A stretch of 64,000 nt of DNA, from positions 3,660,501 through 3,724,500 of the forward strand of contig NZ_CP022655.2 in NCBI RefSeq assembly GCF_002243345.2. Direction: 5' to 3'. The stretch's first letter is position 1. Each line of letters begins with the position of its first letter. Below the pieces are notes generated by a model. That model ran no database searches. It was not told the DNA's origin and saw only the letters and a program-made list of their open reading frames with translations. Source of the DNA: Paenibacillus sp. RUD330. GTDB taxonomy: Bacteria; Bacillota; Bacilli; Paenibacillales; Paenibacillaceae. Shown piece after piece: positions 46,629 to 55,818 of the stretch. Both the position numbers and the translations under genes were made by a program.

Positions 46629-47864
46629 CTACTTGCCTTTCGGCCGAACTTCAACCGCAATCTCCGCCCATTTAGTCGGGGCGTACGGCGACGTCATCCC
46701 CCCTGCGAACACGTCCGGACTAAGGATATTGATCAAATAATTGCCGGGCTCATTGATCGAGATCGACCCGCTGAACTCTCTATTCCCGTTCATCTGCACG
46801 ACGGTTTTTTTGCCGCTTGCCTGATAATCTCCATTCTGAAACCTCGTCAATTGAAACCCAACAACCTGACTCCGAATATCCTCTTCCGTAGTGACAGATC
46901 CGTTGATTTCTATGCCTTCTCCAGCCTGTACCCGCAGGTAGCCTTGTGTCGGCTTATTGAACACGATATTATCCGCATACGTATCCTGAACATATCGGAT
47001 AGGAATCAAGGATGGATCCTTGACGATCCGACTGACGATGATTTCCGCAGACGGATTATCGTTGGAATATACCTGCAGCGGATTCGGTCCTGGACGGAGA
47101 TCAACGGAAAACTGGACTCGGCTGAATTCACGATTTCCAATTTCAATCGACTTGTCGATCGTCTTCTCTGTCCCTCTTGACGAATCGGTCCAGCCGGTCA
47201 TTCCGCCAAATCCCATGCTTTGCATCAAATAGACGCGTCCGTACTCTTTTTGAACCAAAGCGTTGAATGTGATGCGGCCCGCCTCTGTCGTATAGGCAGG
47301 GTGCAGAACCTCCGCTGACTTCTCGCTCCACGTCAACTGCAAATTCCCTTGGCTCCAGTTGGCGTCGATGCCCATCCGCGGGAGCATTGAAACCGGAACA
47401 TACAGCGTATTGCTTTTCATGAACGGCGGCAAAATCTTCTGCACGTCATCGAGCACGGTAAGTTTTCCGTTCCATTCCCTATATAGCCTGGAGCTGTCAG
47501 GCTTGAAATGCATGGTTGAAAAGGCAGTCGGATGTTCGGAGTTGAATTGGACCCAATAACTATCCGTTTTTGTGCTTTTCATGATTTTTCCGATATGCGC
47601 CAGCTCCAGCCACTTGACCGGAACATAAAGGTTCCCGTTTTTCATGAGCAGCGGAGAAGCTTTCAGAGACTTCGAATCCAACGAGAAGGCTGGCTTGTTC
47701 AATTTTGACGATATTTTGTGCGGAATCAATTGAAACACAGCCGCGTCATTTTCTATGATCGGCAGTTCAGCTATCGATGCTTGAGCATAGCTGACCTTAT
47801 ACGGATGGACCATAGAAGCAAGCAACACGGCGCACAGAAATAACTTCGTCATCATTCGTCGCAA
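46629..47864 (-). CDS. Secreted copper-amine-oxidase-N-like (stalk) domain protein
   Basis: About 411 residues. The start is taken as the TTG at 47864 (protein MRRMMTKLFLCAVLLASMVHP), about 11 nt after GAGG; an ATG at 47855 is the alternative. A signal peptide ends near VSYAQ-AS. Two short stalk motifs are visible (NGNLYVPVKWLEL and NTLYVPVSMLPRMGI), as in the Cu_amine_oxidN1 repeats common in Paenibacillus surface proteins. The C-terminal half looks like beta-sandwich modules (RVQFSVDLRPGPNPLQVYSND). There is no oxidase domain. It is probably extracellular or cell-wall-associated, function unknown. Confidence 0.72.
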   Translation of the reverse strand: MRRMMTKLFLCAVLLASMVHPYKVSYAQASIAELPIIENDAAVFQLIPHKISSKLNKPAFSLDSKSLKASPLLMKNGNLYVPVKWLELAHIGKIMKSTKTDSYWVQFNSEHPTAFSTMHFKPDSSRLYREWNGKLTVLDDVQKILPPFMKSNTLYVPVSMLPRMGIDANWSQGNLQLTWSEKSAEVLHPAYTTEAGRITFNALVQKEYGRVYLMQSMGFGGMTGWTDSSRGTEKTIDKSIEIGNREFSRVQFSVDLRPGPNPLQVYSNDNPSAEIIVSRIVKDPSLIPIRYVQDTYADNIVFNKPTQGYLRVQAGEGIEINGSVTTEEDIRSQVVGFQLTRFQNGDYQASGKKTVVQMNGNREFSGSISINEPGNYLINILSPDVFAGGMTSPYAPTKWAEIAVEVRPKGK

Positions 47865-47980
47865 GGCGCGAGTCACCTCTTTCCATTTTTTACATATAGA
47901 CGATTGATGTCGCTGAGTGTTGCGGTGTAGTTCAAAATTAAAACCCTTGGAGCCTTTGAAAGCTAAGTGCCTCCACATCC

Positions 47981-48009
47981 AAAAAAGCCGGCCCACATCG
48001 GACCGGCTT
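47981..48009 (-). terminator. Terminator of the sialic-acid operon
   Basis: AAGCCGGCCC (47985-47994) pairs with GGACCGGCTT (48000-48009). A T run follows on the minus strand (47981-47986). It sits directly after the nanE stop codon. Confidence 0.85.
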
Positions 48010-48012
48010 CCT

Positions 48013-48714
48013 CTATTTCAGCTGCATGCCTTCCTTGCCTCCCGCTGCCGAGAGAAAACGCTCCGTAATCCCCTTCGGCCGCGTAATGGCGCCGCCTACG
48101 ACGGCCGCTGCCGCCCCAAGCTCCAGGCAGCGGCCGAACATTTCCGGCGTCAGCACATTGCCCTCGGCGACGACCGGAATCGCTGCACGCTCCACGACAT
48201 CCCGCAGAAACCGGAAATCGTCATCGTACAGATGCCGTCCCGAAGTGCCCGGCGTGTAGCCGTGCAGCGTCGTGGACACGCAGTCGAAGCCGAGCCGCTC
48301 GGCCTCCGCCGCCTCCTCCAGCGTCGAGATGTCAGCCATCAGCTGCACGGCGGCGCTTCTGCTGCGGCAGTAGCCGACCAGTCCGCTCAGCGTCTCGCCG
48401 CCCGGACGCGGGCGAGAGGTGGCATCCAGCGCGATCATCTCGCAGCCGGATTCCAGCAGCTCGTCGATTTCCCGTCTCGTGGCTGTTATGAAGACTTCGC
48501 TGTCCTTGTAATCCCGCTTCACGATGCCGATGACCGGCAGGCCGACCTCGCTTTTGATGGCGAGAATATCGGGCTTGGAATTCGCCCGGATGCCCGCAGC
48601 TCCGCCCTGCTCCGCCGCCAGCGCCATTTTGGCCATGATGAACGGGCTGTGCAGAGGCTCCTGCTCCAGCGCTTGGCAGGAAACGACAAGACCGCCTCTG
48701 ATCCGCTCCAGCAT
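48013..48714 (-). CDS. nanE: N-acetylmannosamine-6-phosphate 2-epimerase NanE
   Basis: 233 residues from [23 protein letters not shown]. It is a TIM barrel of the NanE family, with [20 protein letters not shown] (catalytic Lys) and [19 protein letters not shown]. It converts ManNAc-6-P to GlcNAc-6-P after NanA and the ROK kinase. The ATG starts 1 nt after the nanA stop. It is the last gene of the operon. Confidence 0.94.
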   Translation of the reverse strand: MLERIRGGLVVSCQALEQEPLHSPFIMAKMALAAEQGGAAGIRANSKPDILAIKSEVGLPVIGIVKRDYKDSEVFITATRREIDELLESGCEMIALDATSRPRPGGETLSGLVGYCRSRSAAVQLMADISTLEEAAEAERLGFDCVSTTLHGYTPGTSGRHLYDDDFRFLRDVVERAAIPVVAEGNVLTPEMFGRCLELGAAAAVVGGAITRPKGITERFLSAAGGKEGMQLK

Positions 48715-48715
48715 G

Positions 48716-49648
48716 TCAGTATTTCCCCGGAAATGTCGCATACTCCGCGACGGCTTCCTCGATATCCCGATTGAGAGCCTTCAAGGAATCGCCGTCTGCG
48801 GCGCTTGCCGGCAGGAGCGGAAGCCTAGGTTGTCCGGTCTCGATGCCGCGCAGGGACAAAATCGCCTTGCAGGCTCCATACAGAGACGGATATTCCAGCA
48901 GTTGCGAGATGACGGAATTGATCCGGACCTGAAGCTCCCGCGCCTCCTTCATCCTTCCTTCATCCGCGAGCTTATAAAGCGCTGCGAACAGCTCCGGCAT
49001 GACGCCGTAGGTTCCGCCGATGCCGCCGTCCGCCCCCATCATCCGTCCCGCCAGAAACTGCTCGTCGGGACCGTTGAAGACGAGGAAGTCTTCCCCGCCC
49101 GCAGCTTTGAGCTGCTGCAAGCCGTAGGTGCTTTCCCCGGACATCTTGACGCCGATGACCTTGTCCTGCTTGGCCAGCTTGGCGCATAGGGAGGGGGACA
49201 GGCTGAAGCCGGTCGTCTGCGGAATGTTGTAGATGATGAACGGCAGCGAAGCCGCATCGATCATCTGCTGCCAATGGTTCTCCACCGCGGCTTCGGAGAG
49301 CCGGTAGTAGATCGACGGCACCGCCGATATCGCATCGGCGCCGCAGGCTTCGGCATGGCGGGACAGCTCCACGCTGTCCGCCGTCGCATTGGCGCCGACA
49401 TGTACGATGATCTTGAGCTCGCCTCGCACTTCCTGCAGAACCGCTTCCAGCATCGCCTTGCGCTCCTCGACGCTCTGAAGGATTCCTTCGCCCGAGCTGC
49501 CTCCGACATAGAGGCCGGCAAGGCCTTTGCCGACATAATAGCGAGCCAGCTTGGCCGCTCGGACCGGACTTACGGCGCCCGCTTCGTCATAAGCCGAGTA
49601 CAAGGCGACATACATGCCTTGGAACGTTTCCACATTGCTTATCTTCAT
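48716..49648 (-). CDS. nanA: N-acetylneuraminate lyase NanA
   Basis: 310 residues, DHDPS/NAL family TIM barrel. Diagnostic motifs are [10 protein letters not shown], the catalytic Tyr in [12 protein letters not shown] and the Schiff-base Lys in [11 protein letters not shown]. It cleaves N-acetylneuraminate to ManNAc and pyruvate in the cytoplasm. The ATG abuts the stop of the ROK kinase gene and the stop precedes nanE by 1 nt, giving tight translational coupling. Confidence 0.94.
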   Translation of the reverse strand: MKISNVETFQGMYVALYSAYDEAGAVSPVRAAKLARYYVGKGLAGLYVGGSSGEGILQSVEERKAMLEAVLQEVRGELKIIVHVGANATADSVELSRHAEACGADAISAVPSIYYRLSEAAVENHWQQMIDAASLPFIIYNIPQTTGFSLSPSLCAKLAKQDKVIGVKMSGESTYGLQQLKAAGGEDFLVFNGPDEQFLAGRMMGADGGIGGTYGVMPELFAALYKLADEGRMKEARELQVRINSVISQLLEYPSLYGACKAILSLRGIETGQPRLPLLPASAADGDSLKALNRDIEEAVAEYATFPGKY

Positions 49649-50581
49649 CTAGATCGTCTCCGTCTCTTTCGTATAGTAAGCATGAACGGCGCCATACAGC
49701 GCCGCCCTGTTGCCGAGCTCGGCGACGGCCAGCTCGGCGGGGGCGAACCCGGCAGGCAGGCAGCTGCGCACATGAGGGCCGATTCTGCGGAGCAGCTCGC
49801 CGCCTTGGGCGGACACGCCGCCGCCGATCAGCACCTTCAGCGGGTCGAACAGCAGGATCAGCTCCGCGATTCCGCGCGCCACCTCTCCGGCCCAGTCGTC
49901 GATGAGCGCCGCGTAGGCGGCGTCGCCGGATCTGGCGGCTGCGAACAGCTCGGCGCCGGAGCCTTTGAAGCCGGGCAATTCGGCGGCTGCGCGGTTCAGC
50001 AGCGCCGAAGTCGACGCCCGCTGCTCGTACGTCGTGCCGGCAGCCTTGTCATAGAGCGAATGGCCGATTTCCCCGGCTCTGAAGCGGGGCCCGGCCATAA
50101 CGGCTCCGCCGGTGAACAGCGCGCCGCCGATGCCGGTGCCGAGCGTGATGCAGGCGAAATGCGGGCAGCCGCGCGCTGCGCCCTTCCACCATTCGCCCAG
50201 AGCGGCGGCATTGACGTCGTTCATGACCGAAACGGGGAGGCCGAACCGGCTGCCCAGAGCGGTTTTCCAATTGCTGCCCCGGTACTCCGGAATCGTCCCC
50301 CCGGCGTAGAGAATCTCCCCGCTGCCGGGATCGACGACTCCTGCGGTGCTGATCCCGATTCCCGCTATGCCGGGATGCATGGCCAGCAGTTCCTCCATAA
50401 TGGAAGCAGCCGCTTCCGGTATGGCGGTATTCGCGCGTCCTTGAGGCGTCGCGGCGCGGCCGTGGAAGAGTATGTCCGCCGAGCCGTCCAGGACGGCGTA
50501 CTTGATGTCGGTGCCCCCCACGTCGAGGGCGGCGAACTTGATGTCGGTGCCCCCCACGTCGAGGGCGGCGCGGCCGGTCAT
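49649..50581 (-). CDS. nanK: ROK-family kinase, probable N-acetylmannosamine kinase
   Basis: 310 residues. The ROK fold has the N-terminal phosphate-binding motif LDVGGTDIK, which occurs twice in tandem here (50498-50569), then MNDVNAAALGEWW and TLGTGIGGALF, and the catalytic-type GEIGHS. The usual ROK zinc motif CxCGxxGCxE is absent. Its ATG overlaps the permease stop codon (ATGA). Its place between transporter and nanA makes ManNAc kinase the likely role; the N-terminal duplication may affect activity. Confidence 0.86.
   Translation of the reverse strand: MTGRAALDVGGTDIKFAALDVGGTDIKYAVLDGSADILFHGRAATPQGRANTAIPEAAASIMEELLAMHPGIAGIGISTAGVVDPGSGEILYAGGTIPEYRGSNWKTALGSRFGLPVSVMNDVNAAALGEWWKGAARGCPHFACITLGTGIGGALFTGGAVMAGPRFRAGEIGHSLYDKAAGTTYEQRASTSALLNRAAAELPGFKGSGAELFAAARSGDAAYAALIDDWAGEVARGIAELILLFDPLKVLIGGGVSAQGGELLRRIGPHVRSCLPAGFAPAELAVAELGNRAALYGAVHAYYTKETETI
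50498..50569 (-). repeat. 36-bp tandem duplication in the ROK kinase gene
   Basis: Two copies (50534-50569 and 50498-50533) differ by a single base and encode AALDVGGTDIKF and AALDVGGTDIKY in frame. Confidence 0.95.
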
Positions 50582-51417
50582 TCCTTCACCGCTCCGATCG
50601 AGATTCCGCGGGTGAAGTACCTTTGGAACAGGATGAAGATGAGCAGCATCGGAATCGCTGCGACCGTAGCGCCCGCCATCTTGTAGGCGAAGTTCGGATT
50701 GAGGTCCTGCATCAGCGTCGCGATGCCGACCATCAGCGTTTTGCTCTCCTTGTTCTGGCCGATGACGAGCTGCCACAGATAATCGTTCCATACCTGCACG
50801 AAATTCAGGATGAACAGAGCCCCGATGCCGGGCTTGACGATCGGCAGCATGATTTGCAGGAATGTTCTGACTTCTCCGGCTCCATCGATTCGGGCCGCCT
50901 CCCTCAGCGCATCCGGCGCCGTGTCGAAAAAGCCTTTGAGAAGGAAGACGCCGAAAGCCGTCGCCACATTGGGCCAGATCATGCCGTACACGCTGTTGAC
51001 CAGGCCCAGATCCTGGGAGATCCGGAACAGAGGCACGATCATCACTTCCTTCGGGATCATCAGGCTGGAGATGAAGACGATGAAAAAGACGTTGCGGCCC
51101 TTGAACCGAAGCTTGGAGAAGGCGTAGGCCGCCATGGAGCTCGTGACGATAAGCAGCGCCGTCGAGAATCCGGCCACGTACAAGCTGTTCAGCGTCCAGC
51201 GCAGAGCCGGCTGATTGGTGAACACATCGGCGTAGTTGGACCAGGTAAAGGTGCGCGGCCACCAGTCCGGCGGCATCTTGATGACATCGGAGCTGTTCTT
51301 GACCGAGCTGCTGAACAGCCAGTACAGCGGGAACAGATTCAGAAGAGCGAAGAGAAGCACGACCGCATTGCTGGCGATATCGAATGATTCCCGTTTTTTT
51401 GCTTTTTCTTGCCGCAT
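50578..51417 (-). CDS. Sialic-acid ABC transporter permease, MalG type
   Basis: About 279 residues. The start ATG at 51417 has GAGGG 6 nt upstream; a TTG at 51423 is less likely. Six transmembrane segments, EAA loop DALREAARIDGAGEVRTFLQIM and tail RGISIGAVKE. It lies between the MalF-type permease and the kinase gene. Substrate assigned only from operon context. Confidence 0.9.
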   Translation of the reverse strand: MRQEKAKKRESFDIASNAVVLLFALLNLFPLYWLFSSSVKNSSDVIKMPPDWWPRTFTWSNYADVFTNQPALRWTLNSLYVAGFSTALLIVTSSMAAYAFSKLRFKGRNVFFIVFISSLMIPKEVMIVPLFRISQDLGLVNSVYGMIWPNVATAFGVFLLKGFFDTAPDALREAARIDGAGEVRTFLQIMLPIVKPGIGALFILNFVQVWNDYLWQLVIGQNKESKTLMVGIATLMQDLNPNFAYKMAGATVAAIPMLLIFILFQRYFTRGISIGAVKE

Positions 51418-51426
51418 AGCCAACCC

Positions 51427-52302
51427 TCACTTATCGTTAAACATGGCTTTGAGCTGAGGCACGGACAGCAACAGCGTCAGCAGGAACATGATGACGCCTA
51501 CCGCGGAGGCAACGCCGAGCTGATTGTACTTGAAGGCGTTGTTGTAGAGGTAGTACATCAAGGTCACGGAAGCGTTGTTCGGTCCGCCGCCCGTAAGCAG
51601 CTGGATGACCACGAAGATTTTCAGCACGGCGATGATATTGATGATGGTGATGTAGATCGTCGTGGGCTTCACGAGCGGCAGGAGAATATGGCGGATGACA
51701 TGCAGCCGGCCCGCTCCGTCCACCTCCGCGGCTTCGAACAGATCCTTCGGAACGCCGATCATCGCGGCGATGTACAGGATGATCGCCTGCCCGACATTCG
51801 TGGCGAAGGTGACGAAGATGACGACCGGCAGCACCGTGCTTTTGTTGCCGAGCAGATTCACCGTGCTCATTTCCATTTCCCGGGCCATGTACGAGATGAG
51901 GCCGTTCGCCGGATTCAGCAGGAAGCTCCACACCATGCTCATGACGACCATCGACACCATCACCGGGATGTAATAGCTGCCCCGGATGAACGAGACATAC
52001 TTGGCGTTTTTGTCGAAGACGGCGGAGCCGACGAAGAAGGAAAAGGCGACCGTCAGCAAAACGATGGCGACGACGAAAATGACGGTGTTCCATACCGCCT
52101 TGAAAAAGACCGGATCGCCGAACAGAGCGGCGTAATTGTCGAATCCGACGAACGTTTCCGTCCGGTACTGGACCTTGTACAGGCTGAGACGCAAGCCTTC
52201 GACAATGGGATAGACGACAAAGATGAGGAACAGCAGAAATTGCGGGGCGATGAACAGATATCCGGTGAGGCCTTCTTTGACATTGCGATTGTACCGTATC
52301 AT
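51427..52302 (-). CDS. Sialic-acid ABC transporter permease, MalF/UgpA type
   Basis: 291 residues with six transmembrane helices. It starts GLTGYLFIAPQFLLFLIFVVYPIVEGLRLSLY and has EAA loop DLFEAAEVDGAGRLHVIRHI and LLTGGGPNNASVTL. It partners with the permease 9 bp downstream and the binding protein upstream; the ATPase is not encoded here. Confidence 0.91.
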   Translation of the reverse strand: MIRYNRNVKEGLTGYLFIAPQFLLFLIFVVYPIVEGLRLSLYKVQYRTETFVGFDNYAALFGDPVFFKAVWNTVIFVVAIVLLTVAFSFFVGSAVFDKNAKYVSFIRGSYYIPVMVSMVVMSMVWSFLLNPANGLISYMAREMEMSTVNLLGNKSTVLPVVIFVTFATNVGQAIILYIAAMIGVPKDLFEAAEVDGAGRLHVIRHILLPLVKPTTIYITIINIIAVLKIFVVIQLLTGGGPNNASVTLMYYLYNNAFKYNQLGVASAVGVIMFLLTLLLSVPQLKAMFNDK

Positions 52303-52393
52303 GGCTGCTTACCTTTCTCCCTTGGCCGGAACTCCCGCCCGCAGGCGGGACATCCCGGATGCCGGATGGCGCTGTGTCTTGCTCGCGATCGGC

Positions 52394-53815
52394 TTAGGGC
52401 TTGATGACCGAGCTTTCTCTCGCTTTCTCCAGAACGGCGTTTCCTTTGGACTGATAATCCTTGACGGCCTGCGCCGGCGTCTTCTCTCCCGTGTACATGG
52501 CCTGCAGCTCGGGATAGAGCACCTGCCTCAGCTCGCTGTACCCGGCGACATTGCCGGTGAAGGAGAACATGTTGGCGGCGTTGGCGTCATAGGCGGTGAA
52601 CAGCGGAAATTGGGAGGCGAATTCGGAAGCGACCGAGCTGCGCACCGGAATGCTGTTCTTGGATGCCTTCACCAGCTCCGGATCGGTGGAGAAGAACTTG
52701 ATGAAGTCCTTGGAGGCTTCCATCCGGGCCTTGTCGCCCGTGTTGAACAGCGCCGTGCCGACGACGTACGTGAAGGCCAGCGGCTTGCCGCTTGCGGATG
52801 GAATATTCGCCAGGCGCATGTCGAAGGAAGGAGACTTGCCCGCCTTCATGTCCGCCTTGGCGTTGTTGTACAGGACGGCGTTGGTGAAGCTGATGCCCAA
52901 CTGCTGGTTCTGGAACATCGCGTTGGCATCGTTCGAGGAGACGGATTCGGCGCCGGGATTGGAATAGCCGGAATCGTACACCTTCTTCAGCCATTCGGCC
53001 GCTTGGATTCCGCTGGCGTCGTCTACGGCAAGATTGTTCTTGTCATCGAAGAACTTGTTGCCGAACATTCTCAGGTAAGCCAGGTTCCACGTGTCCCCCT
53101 GGTTGTTGAGAGCATACAGCGCCATCGGATACGCATTGGCGTACTTTTCCTTCGGCAGCTTCGTTTTCAGCGTCTCCAGAATCTGGTTGTACTCGTCGAG
53201 CGTCCACGTCCTGATCTCGTTTTCTCCGCCTATGAAGCTATCCAGGCCGGCCGCCCGGAACATATCGGCGTTGTAGGCAAGCGTTCCCGGATTATGGGCG
53301 AACGGATAAAAGTAGACGTCCTTGCCGAACGTGACGTTGTCCCAGTACCCTTGGGCGATATCCTTTCGCGCCGCATCGTCCACGATGTCGGTCAGAGGAG
53401 CAAGAGCTCCACGGTGCACATAATCGCCCATTGCGAACACGCTCTCGAAAAACATATCCGGCGGAGTGCCGCCGTTGAGGTTGACGTTCAGCAGCTCATC
53501 CCGCTGGTCTCCCGCGACGACCTGGACATTGACCTTCACGTCGTATTTGTCGTACTGCTTCTTGAATTTGTCGGCGGCATACAGGAAAAAGCTGTCGTAG
53601 TCGGCGCCGTCCTCCGTGGCGTCCATGACTCCCTTCCATTGCGGAGTCAGCCATAGGGAAAGCTCCACCTTTTCCTTTTTGCCGGCAACGGATGTCCCTC
53701 CGGCCGAGTCGGCCGAACCGGCGGAGTTCGAATTCGAATTCGCGCCGGAACAGCCGGCGGCAACGGATAAGGCCAGAACAGCGGTCAGGACGGTCATCGC
53801 TCTTTTTTTGAACAC
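52394..53815 (-). CDS. Sialic-acid ABC transporter solute-binding lipoprotein
   Basis: About 473 residues. The GTG at 53815 (MFKKRAMTVLTAV) follows AAGGAGG by 8 nt and is preferred. Lipobox VAAGC is followed by SGANSNSNSAGSADSAGG. The mature protein is a family-1 sugar-binding protein (VELSLWLTPQWKGVMDA ... TPPDMFFESVFAMGDY). The operon context gives sialic acid or a sialoside as ligand. Confidence 0.9.
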   Translation of the reverse strand: MFKKRAMTVLTAVLALSVAAGCSGANSNSNSAGSADSAGGTSVAGKKEKVELSLWLTPQWKGVMDATEDGADYDSFFLYAADKFKKQYDKYDVKVNVQVVAGDQRDELLNVNLNGGTPPDMFFESVFAMGDYVHRGALAPLTDIVDDAARKDIAQGYWDNVTFGKDVYFYPFAHNPGTLAYNADMFRAAGLDSFIGGENEIRTWTLDEYNQILETLKTKLPKEKYANAYPMALYALNNQGDTWNLAYLRMFGNKFFDDKNNLAVDDASGIQAAEWLKKVYDSGYSNPGAESVSSNDANAMFQNQQLGISFTNAVLYNNAKADMKAGKSPSFDMRLANIPSASGKPLAFTYVVGTALFNTGDKARMEASKDFIKFFSTDPELVKASKNSIPVRSSVASEFASQFPLFTAYDANAANMFSFTGNVAGYSELRQVLYPELQAMYTGEKTPAQAVKDYQSKGNAVLEKARESSVIKP

Positions 53816-53867
53816 GGGTATTTCCTCCTTCAAGTTGGTCGTTGCGGATTATGCGGGCCGTTGGGGA

Positions 53868-54338
53868 TTACGCTTGCAGCAGATCAGCGCGGAGCTTGAC
53901 GACGACCTTGCGCGCCCGCTCCCCGTCTCCCAGCCCGGGACGATGGATATCGGACGGGAACAGGATCATGTACATGCCCGGCTCCATCCGGATGAGCCGC
54001 TCCCGCTCCAGCCCGCGGTAGAGCGTGCAATCCTGCTCGGCGTCATAAGGCAGATGGATCGGTTCCTTGCCGTCATGGGGCTTCCAGCCGATGGCTTCCT
54101 CCCCTTCGAGCAGGAAGTGGATGTCGATGCACCGTTCATGCTTTTCCGCAAGCCGCTCCTCCGGCGGCGCCGTCGACATGCTCATGACCTGCGCATGGAT
54201 AAGGTCGCCGTCGATGTCGATGCGGCCGTCCTCCGCCTTCGTGAAATCGGTTTCAATCAGAAATGCGAGCGCTTGCCGCAATACGGGATGGAGATGACGG
54301 CTGTCGCGGCCGCTCCCGCCCAAGGCATCTGCGATCAT
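53868..54338 (-). CDS. yhcH: YhcH/YjgK/YiaL-family protein
   Basis: 156 residues of the small cupin-like YhcH family (EbgC fold). Motifs are EKHERCIDIHFLLEGEEAIGW and PGMYMILFPSDIHRPGLGDG with the metal-binding His and Glu. GGAGGG lies before the ATG. YhcH is common in sialic-acid operons and is thought to act on the opened or mutarotated sugar. It is the first gene of the nan operon here. Confidence 0.9.
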   Translation of the reverse strand: MIADALGGSGRDSRHLHPVLRQALAFLIETDFTKAEDGRIDIDGDLIHAQVMSMSTAPPEERLAEKHERCIDIHFLLEGEEAIGWKPHDGKEPIHLPYDAEQDCTLYRGLERERLIRMEPGMYMILFPSDIHRPGLGDGERARKVVVKLRADLLQA

Positions 54339-54403
54339 GCCTGCCCTCCTTCGAAATTCATGTAAGCCCTTTTATGAATGTCAGCTTTCCGGCTTATGCC
54401 TTT

Positions 54404-54509
54404 ATTATATCGAGGCCTTTTGCAGGCTCACAGGAACGGATTTGCGTGAATTGTTCACCCTGTATGGATTTTCATCGCCGATGTTCACTATCTTTCGCCG
54501 ATTGTTCAC
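54404..54509 (-). promoter_or_regulatory. Promoter and response-regulator boxes of the nan operon
   Basis: A perfect minus-strand -10 TATAAT lies at 54404-54409; the 17-bp-spaced -35 (TGTGAG, 54427-54432) is poor. Upstream are three GTTCAC boxes at 54453-54458, 54483-54488 and 54504-54509. The last two share the longer TCGCCGAT...GTTCACT core and are 21 bp apart. They are strong candidates for binding by the AraC-type regulator at 54565. Confidence 0.65.
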
Positions 54510-54519
54510 TTTTTTCAGA

Positions 54520-54560
54520 TAAAAAGAGAGGCGCCCGCGCGAGGTAACCTCCCATAAAAA
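54520..54560 (-). terminator. Possible terminator after the response-regulator gene
   Basis: On the minus strand, GGGAGG near 54553 can pair with CCTCTC, followed by TTTTT at about 54522-54526. An inner GAGGTAACCTC dyad is also present. The stem is imperfect. Confidence 0.45.
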
Positions 54561-54564
54561 GTCA

Positions 54565-55818
54565 TTACAGGCCTTTTTTATATTTCCCTCTGAACTGCTG
54601 CGGGCTTATTCCCTTGACCTTCTTGAATATCCTGCCGAAATAATTGATGTTCTCGTATCCTACCCGCTCCGAGATCAAATAACTGGGCATATCGGTTTTC
54701 TTCAAATACTCCGAAGCCTTCTCGATCCGCAGCCGGTTCACCCAATCGGTAAAATTCATTCCGGTTTCGCGCTTGAACAAGGTGCTCAAGTACGCCTCGC
54801 TCATGCTCAGACGGACAGCGGCATCCTTCAGCGACAAGGACTTCGAGTAGTTCTCCCCCAGGTACGCCAGGAGGCCGCGGATATCCTCGCGCGATGCGGC
54901 GTTAGCGGGCGCATCCTCCGCATCCCTGCGCGCCTGGGCATAACAGCCGCGAAGCTCCTCCCAATCCGCGCAGGGCGGCGACAGGCCGGCTTCGAGCTCC
55001 ATGCCGAGCATCGATCCTGACGCCCGGATCAGATTCTCGATCCGGGCTGCCGCAGCATCGGCTGCGATGGCATCGGCTCCCGCTGTATCGGCTGCGACGG
55101 TACCGGTTGCGGCGGCCTCTGCTGTGGATTCCGCCGGCCGGATCAGCGCGGCCATCTCGAGCGGCGCGGGCATGCAGAGGCCGGATCCCAGGAAATCCCG
55201 AAGCTCCGTCTGGACGAGATGGTCAAGCAGGCGGAAGGCCGAATCCCGCTGGGATTCGTCGCGGAACCCCCTCGCGCGCACATGCAGCAGCCGCATTCCT
55301 TCCGGCAGCGGCAGCGGCTCCAGCCCGGTCGGCCGGGGCTCCTGAAGCTCGGCCCGCAATTGCCGCCCCATGCGCTCAGCCTGGCTCTCCCGCCGTTCCG
55401 CAGGCTCCGGGGAAACTCCGCTCCCGCGGCGGGATCCGTATTTGGCCGCGGCTTCGCCCAGCAGCTCCAGCAGCACCGACGGCTTGATGGAAGTCTTCAG
55501 GACGTAATCCTCGATGCCGAGCTTCATCGCCCTCCGCACATAGTCGTATTCGTCATGGCTGCTGAGCACGATGATCATCATATCCGGGTACTTCTCCTTC
55601 ACCCTGGCGATCAGCTCCAGCCCGTCCATCCGCGGCATGACGATATCGGTCAGCAGAATATCCGGCACGTCCTGCTCCATCAGCTCCAGCGCCTTCTCCC
55701 CGTCGGCCGCATCGCCGATATAGTCGAAGGAATGGCTCTCCCAATCGACCAGAGACTTGATCCCGAGCCGGACCAGCAGCTCATCCTCGACCAGCATCAC
55801 TTTAAGCTTCCCCGCCAT
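54565..55818 (-). CDS. YesN-type response regulator with AraC HTH output
   Basis: 417 residues. Receiver domain with VEDEL, Asp in LLTDIVMPRMDG and Lys in YVLKTSIKPS. The central region contains an Ala-rich low-complexity stretch (AAATGTVAADTAGADAIAAD). The C-terminal AraC HTH pair has SLKDAAVRLSMSEAYLSTLFKRETG and ISERVGYENINYFGRIFKKVKG. It overlaps the kinase gene by 17 bp and lies just upstream of the nan operon, its probable target. Confidence 0.93.
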   Translation of the reverse strand: MAGKLKVMLVEDELLVRLGIKSLVDWESHSFDYIGDAADGEKALELMEQDVPDILLTDIVMPRMDGLELIARVKEKYPDMMIIVLSSHDEYDYVRRAMKLGIEDYVLKTSIKPSVLLELLGEAAAKYGSRRGSGVSPEPAERRESQAERMGRQLRAELQEPRPTGLEPLPLPEGMRLLHVRARGFRDESQRDSAFRLLDHLVQTELRDFLGSGLCMPAPLEMAALIRPAESTAEAAATGTVAADTAGADAIAADAAAARIENLIRASGSMLGMELEAGLSPPCADWEELRGCYAQARRDAEDAPANAASREDIRGLLAYLGENYSKSLSLKDAAVRLSMSEAYLSTLFKRETGMNFTDWVNRLRIEKASEYLKKTDMPSYLISERVGYENINYFGRIFKKVKGISPQQFRGKYKKGL

